From contig NZ_VFEV01000012.1 in NCBI RefSeq assembly GCF_007858275.1, positions 1-64,000 on the forward strand: a DNA stretch of 64,000 nucleotides, written 5' to 3'. Below are positions 18,438 through 26,971 of this stretch, piece by piece. The notes below the pieces were generated by a model. It saw only the letters and a program-made list of their open reading frames with translations. It was not told the DNA's origin and searched no databases. Every line of letters begins with the position of its first letter. Within the stretch, counting starts at the first letter, position 1. This DNA is from Pseudomonas proteolytica. Its GTDB lineage: Bacteria > Pseudomonadota > Gammaproteobacteria > Pseudomonadales > Pseudomonadaceae. The position numbers were made by a program, and so were the translations under genes.

Positions 18438-19571
18438 CTATCTACCCGCCACCCACTGGCGTTGTCGCGACGCATCCAGGTGCTTGTTGAACTCCAGCCA
18501 GGCCGCCAGCGCCGCCATCAGCATCAGGCCCAGCAGGGCACTGAAAATCTGCATCGGCCAGGCGTCGTTGACCTGGGCGTTGAGCATGTCCGCCAACGGC
18601 GCGAGCAACACCCCCAGGCAAAACACTTCCAGTGAATAGCGGCCCATGCGACAGCTTTGCCGGGCCAGCCAGTTTTGCGTCCACGCCCGACCCGGCAGCA
18701 GCTTGGCGGTGACATAGGCCAGGGCAAGGAAGTGCAACAGGCGCGCCGGCGACAGATCGGTCTTGCTGATGGGGTACAACAGGTCGCTGATGACGGCGGG
18801 CATCACCGCATCGTGGATCTCGGGCCAGCGCCAGGACAGGGTGATCACCGCGGCCAGCAGGGTGTAGGTGGCCGCGGCGATAAACACCGGTTGCCGGTGC
18901 AGCGGCCGCGTATCGGGTGCGCGCGGTTGGCTGGCATGCACCGCCGCCGCGCCGCCGAGGATAAACAGAAACTGCCAGGTCACCGGGTTGAAATACCAGA
19001 CGCCATCGGCAATCGCCGCCAGGTTCCAGCCCAGGCGTGGTGCCAACAGGTACACCGTCATCGACGCAGCCACCACTGCCAACGGCTTGCGCAGCAACAG
19101 CGGCAGCACCAGCGGCAGGCCCAGCAATAGCACGATGTACAGGGGCAACGGGTCCATCAGGTTGGGCTTGAAGCGCAACAGCAACTCATCGGTGAGGGCT
19201 TGTTGGGGGTTGGTGATGAAGTGCGTCAGGCCCATTTCCTGGACCAGGTCGCGGGTTTCTACCTTGCTGTTGGCGAAGAACACGATGCCCATCAGCATTG
19301 CCAGCAAAAAGATATGCACCACGTACAACACCCAGGCGCGGCGCAGGATTTTCAGGCTGGCCATCCAATAACCTTCGCCCTGCAGGATTTTGCCGTAGGC
19401 CAGCACGCAGGCGTAGCCGGCGAGAAACACAAAGACCTCGGCGGCATCGCTGAAACCGAAGTTGCGTAGGGTGATCTGGCCCAGTGGGTTGTGGGGGACG
19501 TGATCCCAGAAAATGAAGATCAACGCCAGGCCCCGAAAAAAATCGATGCGCGGGTCGCGTCCTTTAAGCAT
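18438..19571 (-). CDS. OpgC-family integral membrane protein
   Basis: A 377-residue protein with about ten membrane segments. It opens with KGRDPRIDFFRGLALIFIFW, the signature of the OpgC/acyltransferase-3-like family. OpgC adds succinyl groups to osmoregulated periplasmic glucans in other proteobacteria; here only the family assignment is supported. No opgGH genes are in the window. The reading frame extends upstream to 19694, but the ATG at 19571 puts the conserved motif at the N-terminus, so I choose it. Its neighbours are unrelated: a NEL gene downstream and a glutamate synthase-like gene upstream. Confidence 0.75.
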   Translation of the reverse strand: MLKGRDPRIDFFRGLALIFIFWDHVPHNPLGQITLRNFGFSDAAEVFVFLAGYACVLAYGKILQGEGYWMASLKILRRAWVLYVVHIFLLAMLMGIVFFANSKVETRDLVQEMGLTHFITNPQQALTDELLLRFKPNLMDPLPLYIVLLLGLPLVLPLLLRKPLAVVAASMTVYLLAPRLGWNLAAIADGVWYFNPVTWQFLFILGGAAAVHASQPRAPDTRPLHRQPVFIAAATYTLLAAVITLSWRWPEIHDAVMPAVISDLLYPISKTDLSPARLLHFLALAYVTAKLLPGRAWTQNWLARQSCRMGRYSLEVFCLGVLLAPLADMLNAQVNDAWPMQIFSALLGLMLMAALAAWLEFNKHLDASRQRQWVAGR

Positions 19572-19795
19572 GGCTGCGGGCTCTTGAACAATGGGTTGAA
19601 TAGTGACGCGAATGGTCCTGCCGTGCGTCGGGCGGGCGCAGGTTGGCGGTATTTGTAAGCAATTGCAAAGGTTGGGTATTACTGAATGTCTCATGCGCGC
19701 CCGCTAGGCATCGAGGATCACCCGCGTGTCATGACTGCCGGCCAGTATCCCTTGCGCAGGGCCTTGACCTGCGCAGGGTTGTCGTGACCGACTGT

Positions 19796-21415
19796 TTACG
19801 CGGCTTCCACCTCATGGGGCTCAAAACTGTCTGCCCGCGCCATCTGCCACATCCGCGAATAGAACTCGCCGTTCACCTCGCCAGTGAGCAATTCACCGGG
19901 CTTGAGGAACACGTGCAACTGTGAGAACAACTTGATCTCGGTGGCCGACATGCGCCGCACCAGGTGCTTGGCCGACAGTTGCGACGGATGATCCAGCCCT
20001 GCTGCCGCGAGCATTTCGGCCAGGGCCTTGAGGGTGTTGCGGTGGAAGTTGAATACGCGCTGGGCCTTGTCCGGGACCACCAGTGCCCGCTGGCGCAGCG
20101 GGTCTTGCGTGGCGACGCCGGTGGGGCATTTGTTGGTGTGGCAGCTTTGCGACTGGATGCAACCAATGGCGAACATAAAGCCCCGGGCCGAGTTGGCCCA
20201 GTCGGCACCGATGGCCAGCACGCTGGCGATGTCGAAGGCACTGACGATCTTGCCGCTGGCGCCGAGCTTGATCTTGTCCCGCAGGTTCAGGCCTACCAGG
20301 GTGTTGTGCACAAACAGCAGGCCTTCGCGCAGGGGCACGCCGATATGGTCGGTGAACTCCACGGGGGCGGCGCCGGTGCCGCCTTCCTTGCCGTCGACCA
20401 CGATAAAGTCCGGCAGGATTCCGGTTTCCAGCATGGCCTTGGCAATCCCCATGAATTCCCACGGGTGGCCCAGGCAGAATTTGAAACCCACCGGTTTGCC
20501 GCCGGACAGTTCACGTAATTGAGCGATGAACTGCATCAGCTCGATCGGCGTGGAAAACGCGCTGTGGCGTGACGGCGAGATGCAGTCTTCGCCCATCAGG
20601 ATGCCGCGGGTCTCGGCGATTTCCTTGGTCACCTTGTGCTTGGGCAGGATCCCGCCGTGGCCGGGCTTGGCGCCCTGGCTCATCTTGATTTCGATCATCC
20701 GCACTTGCGGGTTTTGCGCCTGCACGGCGAAGCGCTCCGGGTCGAAGCGGCCGTCGCTGGTGCGGCAGCCAAAATAGCCGCTGCCCAGCTCCCAAGTCAG
20801 GTCGCCGCCGTGTTCGCGGTGATAGGGGCTGATGCTGCCTTCGCCGGTGTCGTGGGCGAAGTTGCCGAGCTTGGCCCCTTGGTTGAGGGCGCGGATGGCG
20901 TTGGCACTGAGGGAGCCGAAGCTCATTGCCGAGATATTGAACACCGACGCCGAATACGGCTGTGTGCATTGCGGGCCGCCGACGATCACGCGGAACGCGC
21001 TGGGATCGCTCAACGGCGCCGGGCGCATGGAGTGGCCGATAAACTCGAAACCGGATTGGTACACATCGATCAGGGTGCCGAAGGGTTTGTCAGCGGTTTC
21101 GTTTTTGGCCCGCGAATACACCAGCGAGCGCTGGGATCGGGAGAAGGGCAGGGCGTCGCTGTCGGATTCGAGCAGGTATTGGCGGATTTCCGGGCGGATG
21201 CCTTCCACCAGGTAGCGGATATTGCCCAGGATCGGGTAGTTGCGGCGCACGGCGTGCGGGCTTTGCAGTAGGTCGAACACGCCGATCAGGCTGAGTACAG
21301 CGGTGACCAGGGTAAACGGCCACAGCCATTCGTGTTGGATAAAGGGCAGGCTGGCGAGGGTGAAAATGACACACACGGCAAAGAATGCATAACGGCTAAG
21401 CAACGACAGGCTCAT
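19796..21415 (-). CDS. FMN-binding glutamate synthase-family protein
   Basis: A 539-residue protein corresponding to the FMN/synthase domain of GltB, but free-standing. An N-terminal hydrophobic pair at about 5-45 suggests membrane association. The synthase core contains FNISAMSFGSLSANAIRALN, the FMN-contacting glycine-rich segment PGHGGILPKHKVTKEIA, and DGKEGGTGAAPVEFTDHIG. A cysteine cluster, CIQSQSCHTNKCPTGVA, matches the iron-sulfur site of glutamate synthases. The glutaminase (class II amidotransferase) domain is absent, so ammonia-dependent or non-glutamate chemistry is possible. It stands alone. Confidence 0.85.
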   Translation of the reverse strand: MSLSLLSRYAFFAVCVIFTLASLPFIQHEWLWPFTLVTAVLSLIGVFDLLQSPHAVRRNYPILGNIRYLVEGIRPEIRQYLLESDSDALPFSRSQRSLVYSRAKNETADKPFGTLIDVYQSGFEFIGHSMRPAPLSDPSAFRVIVGGPQCTQPYSASVFNISAMSFGSLSANAIRALNQGAKLGNFAHDTGEGSISPYHREHGGDLTWELGSGYFGCRTSDGRFDPERFAVQAQNPQVRMIEIKMSQGAKPGHGGILPKHKVTKEIAETRGILMGEDCISPSRHSAFSTPIELMQFIAQLRELSGGKPVGFKFCLGHPWEFMGIAKAMLETGILPDFIVVDGKEGGTGAAPVEFTDHIGVPLREGLLFVHNTLVGLNLRDKIKLGASGKIVSAFDIASVLAIGADWANSARGFMFAIGCIQSQSCHTNKCPTGVATQDPLRQRALVVPDKAQRVFNFHRNTLKALAEMLAAAGLDHPSQLSAKHLVRRMSATEIKLFSQLHVFLKPGELLTGEVNGEFYSRMWQMARADSFEPHEVEAA

Positions 21416-21447
21416 ACGGTTTCCTTGGGTTCGGACTCTTTATGACC

Positions 21448-21501
21448 TGCAGGAACCGGCTTGCCGGCGACGGTGTTTACGACAGCAAGCCAGTTCCTAC
21501 A
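21448..21501. repeat. Short degenerate REP pair
   Basis: TGCAGGAACCGGCTTGCCGGCGA faces AGCAAGCCAGTTCCTACA, an imperfect inverted REP-like pair upstream of the glutamate synthase-like gene. It belongs to the simple REP class seen elsewhere in the window but has more mismatches. Confidence 0.6.
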
Positions 21502-21635
21502 AGGATCTCCAGGCTATGGATGCCTGTGCTCTCACGGAGTACCAGCTTACGGGCGAGTTCGTTGCCAGGGCAACCGCATAGAACCTGGGCTTCTATCGGT
21601 ATTGCAATACGTTCTCGTTTGGGTGCATTATTTGT

Positions 21636-21648
21636 GTTACTGTATAAC
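21636..21648. promoter_or_regulatory. Candidate Zur box upstream of rpmE2
   Basis: GTTACTGTATAAC is a GTTA-N5-TAAC inverted repeat 34 bp before the rpmE2 start. It resembles the GTTATANNATAAC core of proteobacterial Zur boxes. The downstream gene encodes a cysteine-free L31, a classic Zur-repressed product, which supports the call. Confidence 0.6.
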
Positions 21649-21682
21649 GTATTAATCTTGCCCAGATGCCCCCGGAGGCCCT

Positions 21683-21955
21683 ATGAAAGCTGGTATCCAT
21701 CCCGCCTATCGCACCGTATTGTTCCACGACACTGCCGCCGACGTGTTCTTCCTGATCGGCTCCACGGTCGACACGGACCGCACCCACCAACACAGCGATG
21801 GCAATACTTATCCTTATATGGCTCTCGACGTGTCCAGCGCTTCCCACCCGATCTACACCGGGCAACAGCGCAAGACCCAGGTCGAAGGGCGGATTGCCGG
21901 CTTCAACAAGCGCTTTGCCTCGTTTGGTTCGTCCAGCAAAGCCGCCGAGGCCTGA
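21683..21955 (+). CDS. rpmE2: Type B 50S ribosomal protein L31 (zinc-independent)
   Basis: A 90-residue L31 paralogue, recognisable from [20 protein letters not shown] and the [12 protein letters not shown] segment. It contains no cysteine, so it lacks the zinc-binding CxxC pairs of ordinary L31. In bacteria such C-minus L31 replaces the zinc form when zinc is scarce, releasing zinc and keeping ribosomes active. A Zur-like palindrome at 21636-21648 fits this. A ribosome site GGAGG lies about 7 nt upstream of the ATG. Monocistronic, followed by a 9-bp hairpin at 21976-22010. Confidence 0.93.
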   Translation: MKAGIHPAYRTVLFHDTAADVFFLIGSTVDTDRTHQHSDGNTYPYMALDVSSASHPIYTGQQRKTQVEGRIAGFNKRFASFGSSSKAAEA

Positions 21956-21975
21956 CCGGTTCGAGGCTTCAGGCG

Positions 21976-22010
21976 CGGTAGTGGTAAATAGCATCATTAG
22001 GCCACTACCG
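21976..22010 (+). terminator. Hairpin after rpmE2
   Basis: CGGTAGTGG and CCACTACCG form a perfect 9-bp stem over a 17-nt loop, 21 nt after the rpmE2 stop. An A-rich rather than T-rich stretch follows, so it may stabilise the message or be a weak terminator rather than an intrinsic one. Confidence 0.4.
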
Positions 22011-22033
22011 GCTAAAAACTGACTAAACTGCTA

Positions 22034-22057
22034 GGTAATAGCCAGGAGGCTGTTACC
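22034..22057 (+). promoter_or_regulatory. AGGA-loop hairpin, possible RsmA/RsmE site
   Basis: GGTAATAGCC and GGCTGTTACC pair (one G-U wobble) and present AGGA as a 4-nt loop. CsrA/RsmA proteins favour GGA in such loops. It lies 48 nt before the start of the response-regulator/HD-GYP gene. Binding is inference, and the site does not overlap the ribosome site. Confidence 0.35.
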
Positions 22058-22104
22058 TTGACCGTAGGAAGCGCACACCGACGCGACTAGATCCGAGGTG
22101 TCCC

Positions 22105-23436
22105 GTGGGAGAGTCAGTTACCTTTTCTGAAACCGATCGTCCCGTGGTGCTGTTGATCGACACTCACCCGGACGTGCATGACCGCCTCGCGCAGTTACTG
22201 CGCCTGGAACCCTTTGAACTGTGCAGCGCCACCACGGCGGTCGAAGCGTTAGCCACGCTGGCGCGCCAGCCTGTGGACCTGGTGATGAGTGCTGCACGCC
22301 TGCCGGATATGGATGGGGCCACGTTGCTGGCACAGATCCATCACGACTACCCCCATACCGTGCGCCTGCTGTTGACCGGCGAAACCGACCTGACCCTGAT
22401 CATCAAGGCCATCAACGAAGGGCAGATCTACCGCTACCTGAGCAAACCCTGGAAGGACGAAGAGTTGCTGCTGGCGCTGCGGCAGTCCTTGGCCCACCAG
22501 CATTCCGAGCGTGAGCGCCTGCGCCTGGAACAACTGATCCGCCAGCAGAACGAGGAGCTCAAGCAGCTCAATGCGTCCCTGGAAAAGCGCGTGGTCTCGC
22601 GCACCAGTGAATTGCAGCAGACCGCCGACATGCTCGACCTGGCCTACGAAGAACTCAAGCACAGCTACGCCACCGGCACCGAGGTGTTCTCGCTGCTGGC
22701 CAACCTGCGCCTGCCGCGCAGCAAGCAGACCAACCGCCAGATCATCGAGCTGGTGCGCACCTGGTGCGTGCTCCATGGCCTGGACGACGCCAGCAGCCGC
22801 GACCTGACCATGGCGGCGGCGCTGTACAATATCGGCAAGCTGAGCTGGAGCGACAGCATGATGGTCGCGCCCTCGGACTTGCTGCACAGCACCGACCGCG
22901 CGCGTTTTCGCGAGTACGCCACACAGAGCGAATCGTTGTTGATGACCCTGGAGCCGATGAAGGACGCCGCGCGGCTGATCCGCCATCACCAGGAGCGCTG
23001 GGACGGCAGTGGTTTCCCTGATCACCTCAAGGGCGAGGCCATTCCTTTTGGCTCGCGCTTGCTGAAGCTGGCGGTGGATTTTATCGAACTGCAGCGCGGC
23101 TTGATTCTTGAGCGGCAGATGAACAGCGACGAGGCGCTGCTGTATATCCGCAAATACGCCGGGCGCCTGTATGACCCGGACATGGTGGAAGACTTCGTCC
23201 AGGCCTGCGCGGCCTTCCTCAGCGACGTGACCCTGGGCGACCCGACGGTCAGGGTGCTGGGCACTCGCGAGTTGGCCGAAGGCATGGTCCTGGCGCGCAA
23301 CCTCAATGCCGACAACGGCATGCTGCTGCTCAATGCCGGCAAGGTGCTGAACCTGCCGCTGGTGGACAAGCTGATCGCGTTTGAAGCCATGGAAGGTGCC
23401 AAGTACAGCGTGTTCATCAAGGAACCCGAAGAGTAA
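22105..23436 (+). CDS. Degenerate receiver plus HD-GYP-like domain protein
   Basis: A 443-residue cytoplasmic protein with a receiver domain (about 14-130), a coiled-coil linker (about 135-190) and an HD-GYP-like domain (about 205-400). Both catalytic sites look lost. The phospho-acceptor position is Ala63 (MSAARLPDMDG) where Asp is expected. The HD dyad reads YN (AALYNIGKLSW), and the later segment reads AVDFIEL instead of ADVFD. WDGSGFPDHLKGEAIP still shows the HD-GYP fold signature (GFP for GYP). It therefore probably acts as a binding or scaffold protein rather than a phospho-regulated c-di-GMP phosphodiesterase. It starts with GTG after a GAGGTG site and is monocistronic. Confidence 0.85.
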   Translation: MGESVTFSETDRPVVLLIDTHPDVHDRLAQLLRLEPFELCSATTAVEALATLARQPVDLVMSAARLPDMDGATLLAQIHHDYPHTVRLLLTGETDLTLIIKAINEGQIYRYLSKPWKDEELLLALRQSLAHQHSERERLRLEQLIRQQNEELKQLNASLEKRVVSRTSELQQTADMLDLAYEELKHSYATGTEVFSLLANLRLPRSKQTNRQIIELVRTWCVLHGLDDASSRDLTMAAALYNIGKLSWSDSMMVAPSDLLHSTDRARFREYATQSESLLMTLEPMKDAARLIRHHQERWDGSGFPDHLKGEAIPFGSRLLKLAVDFIELQRGLILERQMNSDEALLYIRKYAGRLYDPDMVEDFVQACAAFLSDVTLGDPTVRVLGTRELAEGMVLARNLNADNGMLLLNAGKVLNLPLVDKLIAFEAMEGAKYSVFIKEPEE

Positions 23437-23441
23437 GCCAG

Positions 23442-23642
23442 CTGTGGCTATGACTGTGGTTGTGGTTGTGGTTGTGGCGAGCGGGCTTGCCCCGCGCTGG
23501 GCTGCGAAGCGGCCCCAGACCTGCCAATGAGTTTTAACTGAAAGAACACAGTGAACGGATTAGGGCCGCTTCGCAGCCCAGCGCGGGGCAAGCCCGCTCG
23601 CCACAGCCATAGCCACAACCACAGCCACAGCCACAGCCACAA
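23442..23642. repeat. Large palindrome: REP core flanked by TGTGGY hexamer repeats
   Basis: The left arm (23442-23517) has a TGTGG(T/C)-type hexanucleotide run, then GGCGAGCGGGCTTGCCCCGC and GCTGGGCTGCGAAGCGGCCC. The right arm (23563-23642) is the near-perfect reverse complement, ending in GCCACAGCCACAGCCACAA. The centre is about 45 nt. The outer hexamers vary in phase and base between arms, as in replication slippage. It lies between the HD-GYP-like gene and the Nudix gene; ORFs here encode only His/Ser or Trp/Leu repeats. Confidence 0.85.
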
Positions 23643-23708
23643 GGTAGCATTGCAGCACGGAGCACAGTCATGTGATCCTTCGCGCCTTTATTCCAAGGCG
23701 TTTACTTC

Positions 23709-24122
23709 ATGTCCAAGACCATCCGTATTGCCGCCGCCCTGTTGATCGGCAGCGACGGCCAGACCCTGCTGGTGCGCAAACGCGGCACCCAGGCCTTTAT
23801 GCAACCGGGCGGCAAGATCGATGCGGGCGAGCAACCGGCGCAGGCCCTGGCGCGTGAACTGCACGAAGAGCTTGGCCTACGCATTGACCCGGCAGCGGCG
23901 CAGTACCTTGGCCATTTCTCGGCACCGGCGGCCAATGAGCCAGGGTTCACCGTGGAAGCCGAGTTGTTTGAAGTGCATATCGACGTACCGGTGACACCCG
24001 CCGCCGAGATCGAAGAAGTGCGCTGGATCGACCCGGCCGGCGACGGTGGCCTGCAGTTGGCGCCCTTGACACGTGACCTGATCCTGCCTTTCTATCGCGC
24101 ATCGCTGACCACTATTGCCTGA
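23709..24122 (+). CDS. Nudix hydrolase
   Basis: A 137-residue single-domain Nudix pyrophosphohydrolase. The 23-residue Nudix box is complete: GGKIDAGEQPAQ, then ALARELHEELGL (GX5EX7REUXEEXGU), so it should bind Mg and cleave an X-linked nucleoside diphosphate. The N-terminus IRIAAALLIGSDGQTLLVRK is the usual first beta strand. Substrate is not predictable. The LysE-family gene starts 25 nt after its stop, so the two may be cotranscribed. Confidence 0.9.
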   Translation: MSKTIRIAAALLIGSDGQTLLVRKRGTQAFMQPGGKIDAGEQPAQALARELHEELGLRIDPAAAQYLGHFSAPAANEPGFTVEAELFEVHIDVPVTPAAEIEEVRWIDPAGDGGLQLAPLTRDLILPFYRASLTTIA

Positions 24123-24147
24123 GCTGTCGGGCACAAAGGACTGAGCC

Positions 24148-24786
24148 GTGATCCCCCTCAATGACTTGCTGATTTTTGCCGCCGCCTCGCTGCTGCTGGT
24201 ACTGACCCCCGGGCCGAACATGATCTACCTGATTTCCCGCTCGATCTGCCAGGGCCGCAAGGCCGGGGTGACGTCGTTGCTGGGGGTGGTCGCGGGTTTT
24301 TTCGTGCACCTGTTCGCTGCTGCCGCCGGTTTGACGGCGGTGTTCCTCACTGTGCCGCTGGCTTATGAAGTACTGAAATGGGCCGGTGCGCTCTACCTGC
24401 TGTGGCTGGCCTGGCAAGCGGTGAAACCGGGTGCCCGCTCACCGTTCCAAGCCCAGCAATTGCCTGCCGATTCGCCACGCAAGCTGGTGACCATGGGCTT
24501 TCTGACCAGCGCACTGAACCCGAAAATCGCCGTGTTCTACCTGTCGGTATTCCCGCAGTTCATCACCCCGGAGCACGGCTCGATCTTCACCCAGAGCCTG
24601 ATGCTGGGCTTTACCCAGATCAGCGTCAGCTTTGTGGTCAACCTGCTGATCTCGCTGTGCGCTGCCAGCATCGCCGCCTGGTTTATCCACAACCCCACGT
24701 GGCTGGCGGTCCAGCGTTATTTCATGGGGTTCGTGCTGGCAGCCCTGGCGGTGCGCCTGATGCTCGAGCAACGGCGCAGCGCGTGA
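24148..24786 (+). CDS. LysE/RhtB-family amino acid exporter
   Basis: A 212-residue inner-membrane protein with about six hydrophobic segments and the family signature LTPGPNMIYLISRS near the N-terminus. LysE/RhtB proteins export amino acids such as threonine, homoserine or lysine; the substrate here is unknown. It follows the Nudix gene closely and ends 4 nt before the convergent metR-like gene stop. The start is GTG with an AAAGGA ribosome site. Confidence 0.9.
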   Translation: MIPLNDLLIFAAASLLLVLTPGPNMIYLISRSICQGRKAGVTSLLGVVAGFFVHLFAAAAGLTAVFLTVPLAYEVLKWAGALYLLWLAWQAVKPGARSPFQAQQLPADSPRKLVTMGFLTSALNPKIAVFYLSVFPQFITPEHGSIFTQSLMLGFTQISVSFVVNLLISLCAASIAAWFIHNPTWLAVQRYFMGFVLAALAVRLMLEQRRSA

Positions 24787-24790
24787 ACAA

Positions 24791-25708
24791 TCAACGGACC
24801 GCGCTGACCCCATCGAGGGTTGAAAACGACGTGTCCTTGGCGGTCAGCAAAAAGTCGCGCATGTACGGTGCATCCAGCATATCCGCACGGATCCCGGCGT
24901 ACAGCGTGGCGAACAAACCTTTCTCCCCCAGCCGCTTGGCCTTCACATAACCCCGCGAGCTGTACTCATGCAGCGCCCAGTGGGGCATGCCGCACACGCC
25001 GCGACCGCTGGCCACCAACTGCATCATCATCACCGTCAGCTCCGAAGTGCGGACTTGTGCAGGCTCGACATCGGCCGGTTCCAGGAACCGGGTGAAGATA
25101 TCCAGGCGGTCGCGTTCCACCGGGTAGGTGATCAGGGTTTCGCTGAGTAAATCTTCGGGCACGATATACGGCTTGTTCGCCAGCGCGTGCTGGTTGGCCA
25201 CCGCGAGCATCGCTTCGTAGGTGAACAGCGGCACATAGGTGATGCCCGCCAGCTCCAGTGGGTCGGAGGTCACCACCAAGTCCAGGTCGCCACGGGCCAG
25301 GGCCGGCAGTGGGGCAAAGGCAAAGCCGGAGGCCAGGTCCAGTTCTACTTCCGGCCAGGCATCGCGGAACTGGTCGATGGTCGGCATCAGCCACTGGAAG
25401 CAGCTGTGGCACTCGATCGCCATGTGCAGGCGCCCGGCAGTGCCACCGGCCAAGCGCGCGATATCCCGTTCGGCCCCGCGCAGCAGCGGCAAGGTGGCAT
25501 CCGCCAGTTGCAGCAGGCGCAAGCCAGCGCTGGTGAAGCGCACGGGCTTGGTCTTGCGCACAAACAGCGGCATGCCCATGCGTTCCTCCAGCTCCTTGAA
25601 CTGGTGGGACAACGCCGATTGGGTCAGGTGCAGGCGTTCGGCGGCTTCCACCAGGCTGTCGGCTTCGCGCAAGGCGTGCAGGGTCTTGAGATGACGGATT
25701 TCGAGCAC
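24791..25708 (-). CDS. metR: LysR-type regulator of methionine metabolism, MetR
   Basis: A 305-residue LysR-type regulator. The N-terminal helix-turn-helix reads LEAVERLHLTQ-like (AAERLHLTQSALSHQFKELE), followed by the cofactor domain with GRLHMAIECHSCFQWLMPTI, a sequence typical of MetR. MetR activates metE/metH-type genes in response to homocysteine; the effector is family knowledge. The frame is open to 25744, but a GTG at 25708 has GGAGAG 5-8 nt upstream and places LEIRHLKTL at the N-terminus as in homologues, so I use it. Its target gene is not adjacent; a secreted hydrolase diverges from it. Confidence 0.85.
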   Translation of the reverse strand: MLEIRHLKTLHALREADSLVEAAERLHLTQSALSHQFKELEERMGMPLFVRKTKPVRFTSAGLRLLQLADATLPLLRGAERDIARLAGGTAGRLHMAIECHSCFQWLMPTIDQFRDAWPEVELDLASGFAFAPLPALARGDLDLVVTSDPLELAGITYVPLFTYEAMLAVANQHALANKPYIVPEDLLSETLITYPVERDRLDIFTRFLEPADVEPAQVRTSELTVMMMQLVASGRGVCGMPHWALHEYSSRGYVKAKRLGEKGLFATLYAGIRADMLDAPYMRDFLLTAKDTSFSTLDGVSAVR

Positions 25709-25890
25709 GGGCTCTCCATGAAGATAATTTGTGACAAGTTCCAATGGCGTGAGTTTGTCTCATGTTGCCAAATCTGTCGACCATGACCGCTGGGCGCTCT
25801 TCATCAAACTGTCACGTAACTGTGGCAGCGCGCTTGAACAAACTTCATCAGACTCGCGCTCTACTGGGGTTCTGCGTTTCGGTGTTTTTC

Positions 25891-26910
25891 ATGCGCGTGT
25901 TGTTTTTACTGGCTGCCTTACTGTTCGGCCTGCCGTCTTTTGCGGCCTCTCGATGTGATGTCAATGTCCCGACTGAGCGGGTCGACCTGGACCAGGTGAG
26001 CCTGGCGTACCAGAGCATTGGTCGTGCCTCCGATCCGGCCTTGTTGCTGGTGATGGGTCTGGGCGGGCAGTTGATCCACTGGCCGGACGAAGTGGTGGTC
26101 GCCCTGTGCCAACAGGGTTTTCGGGTGATCCGCTACGACAACCGTGACGTTGGCCTGTCCACCTGGCGCCAGGCGCCCGCCAGCGCCAACCTGACCTTTG
26201 AAGTGCTGCGCTACAAACTGGGCCTGCCGGTGGCTGCGCCCTACACCTTGACTGACATGGCCGATGACGCGCTGGGGTTGATGGATGCGCTGCAGGTGCG
26301 CCAGTTCCATGTGCTGGGGGCGAGCATGGGCGGGATGATCGCCCAGCACTTGGCGGCCATGGCCCCGAAGCGCGTGGAAAGCCTGACCCTGATCATGACC
26401 AGCTCCGGCGCCGAAGGCCTGCCCGCGCCGAATGCTGCGCTGGTGCAACTGTTGTCACGGCGCAGCGCACCCAACCGCGAAGTGGCCCTGGAGCAGCAAG
26501 CTGATTTGCTCGCGGCCCTGGGCAGCCCTGAGGTCAAGGATGATCGCCAGGCCTTGCTGCAGCAGGCGGCGCAGTCCTACGACCGGGCATTCAACCCCGA
26601 GGGTGTGAAGCGCCAGATCATGGCAATCCTTGCCGAACCGAGCCGGGTGCCATTGCTCAATCAATTGCGCGTGCCGACCCTGGTGGTCCACGGCACGGCC
26701 GACCCGTTGCTGCCGGTCATGCATGGCGTGCACCTGGCGGCGCATATCCAGGGCAGCCAGTTGCGGCTGATCCCGGGCTTGGCTCATCGTTTCCAGGAGG
26801 CATTCAAGGCGCCGTTGCTGGCGGCGGTGTTGCCCTACCTGCAAGCCCACCGTGAAGAGGCGGCGCATTGGGCGCAGGTTGATCGCGCGCTGCCGGCCAA
26901 GGTTTTATGA
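25891..26910 (+). CDS. Secreted alpha/beta hydrolase
   Basis: A 339-residue alpha/beta-fold hydrolase. A signal peptide, [20 protein letters not shown], is seen if translation starts at the ATG at 25891; the frame is open further up to 25762, but the upstream extension lacks conserved features. The nucleophile elbow is GASMGGM, and an oxyanion-type segment [10 protein letters not shown] lies earlier. The catalytic His is probably in PGLAHRFQE near the C-terminus. It resembles 3-oxoadipate enol-lactonase/haloperoxidase-type enzymes, but a periplasmic location argues against that pathway role. Transcribed divergently from metR. Confidence 0.8.
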   Translation: MRVLFLLAALLFGLPSFAASRCDVNVPTERVDLDQVSLAYQSIGRASDPALLLVMGLGGQLIHWPDEVVVALCQQGFRVIRYDNRDVGLSTWRQAPASANLTFEVLRYKLGLPVAAPYTLTDMADDALGLMDALQVRQFHVLGASMGGMIAQHLAAMAPKRVESLTLIMTSSGAEGLPAPNAALVQLLSRRSAPNREVALEQQADLLAALGSPEVKDDRQALLQQAAQSYDRAFNPEGVKRQIMAILAEPSRVPLLNQLRVPTLVVHGTADPLLPVMHGVHLAAHIQGSQLRLIPGLAHRFQEAFKAPLLAAVLPYLQAHREEAAHWAQVDRALPAKVL

Positions 26911-26971
26911 GCAGCGCCTAGGGGTGTATGGTGCGACATTTATGGCGTGTAATGCCTGCGAGGTTGCCTGA

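Noticed and set aside
23551..23745. His-Ser repeat ORF, possible metal-binding peptide
   Set aside because: The HSHSHNHSHS stretch is translation of the GCCACA hexamer repeat in the palindrome; no ribosome site, and the opposite strand reads as a Trp-Leu repeat for the same reason.
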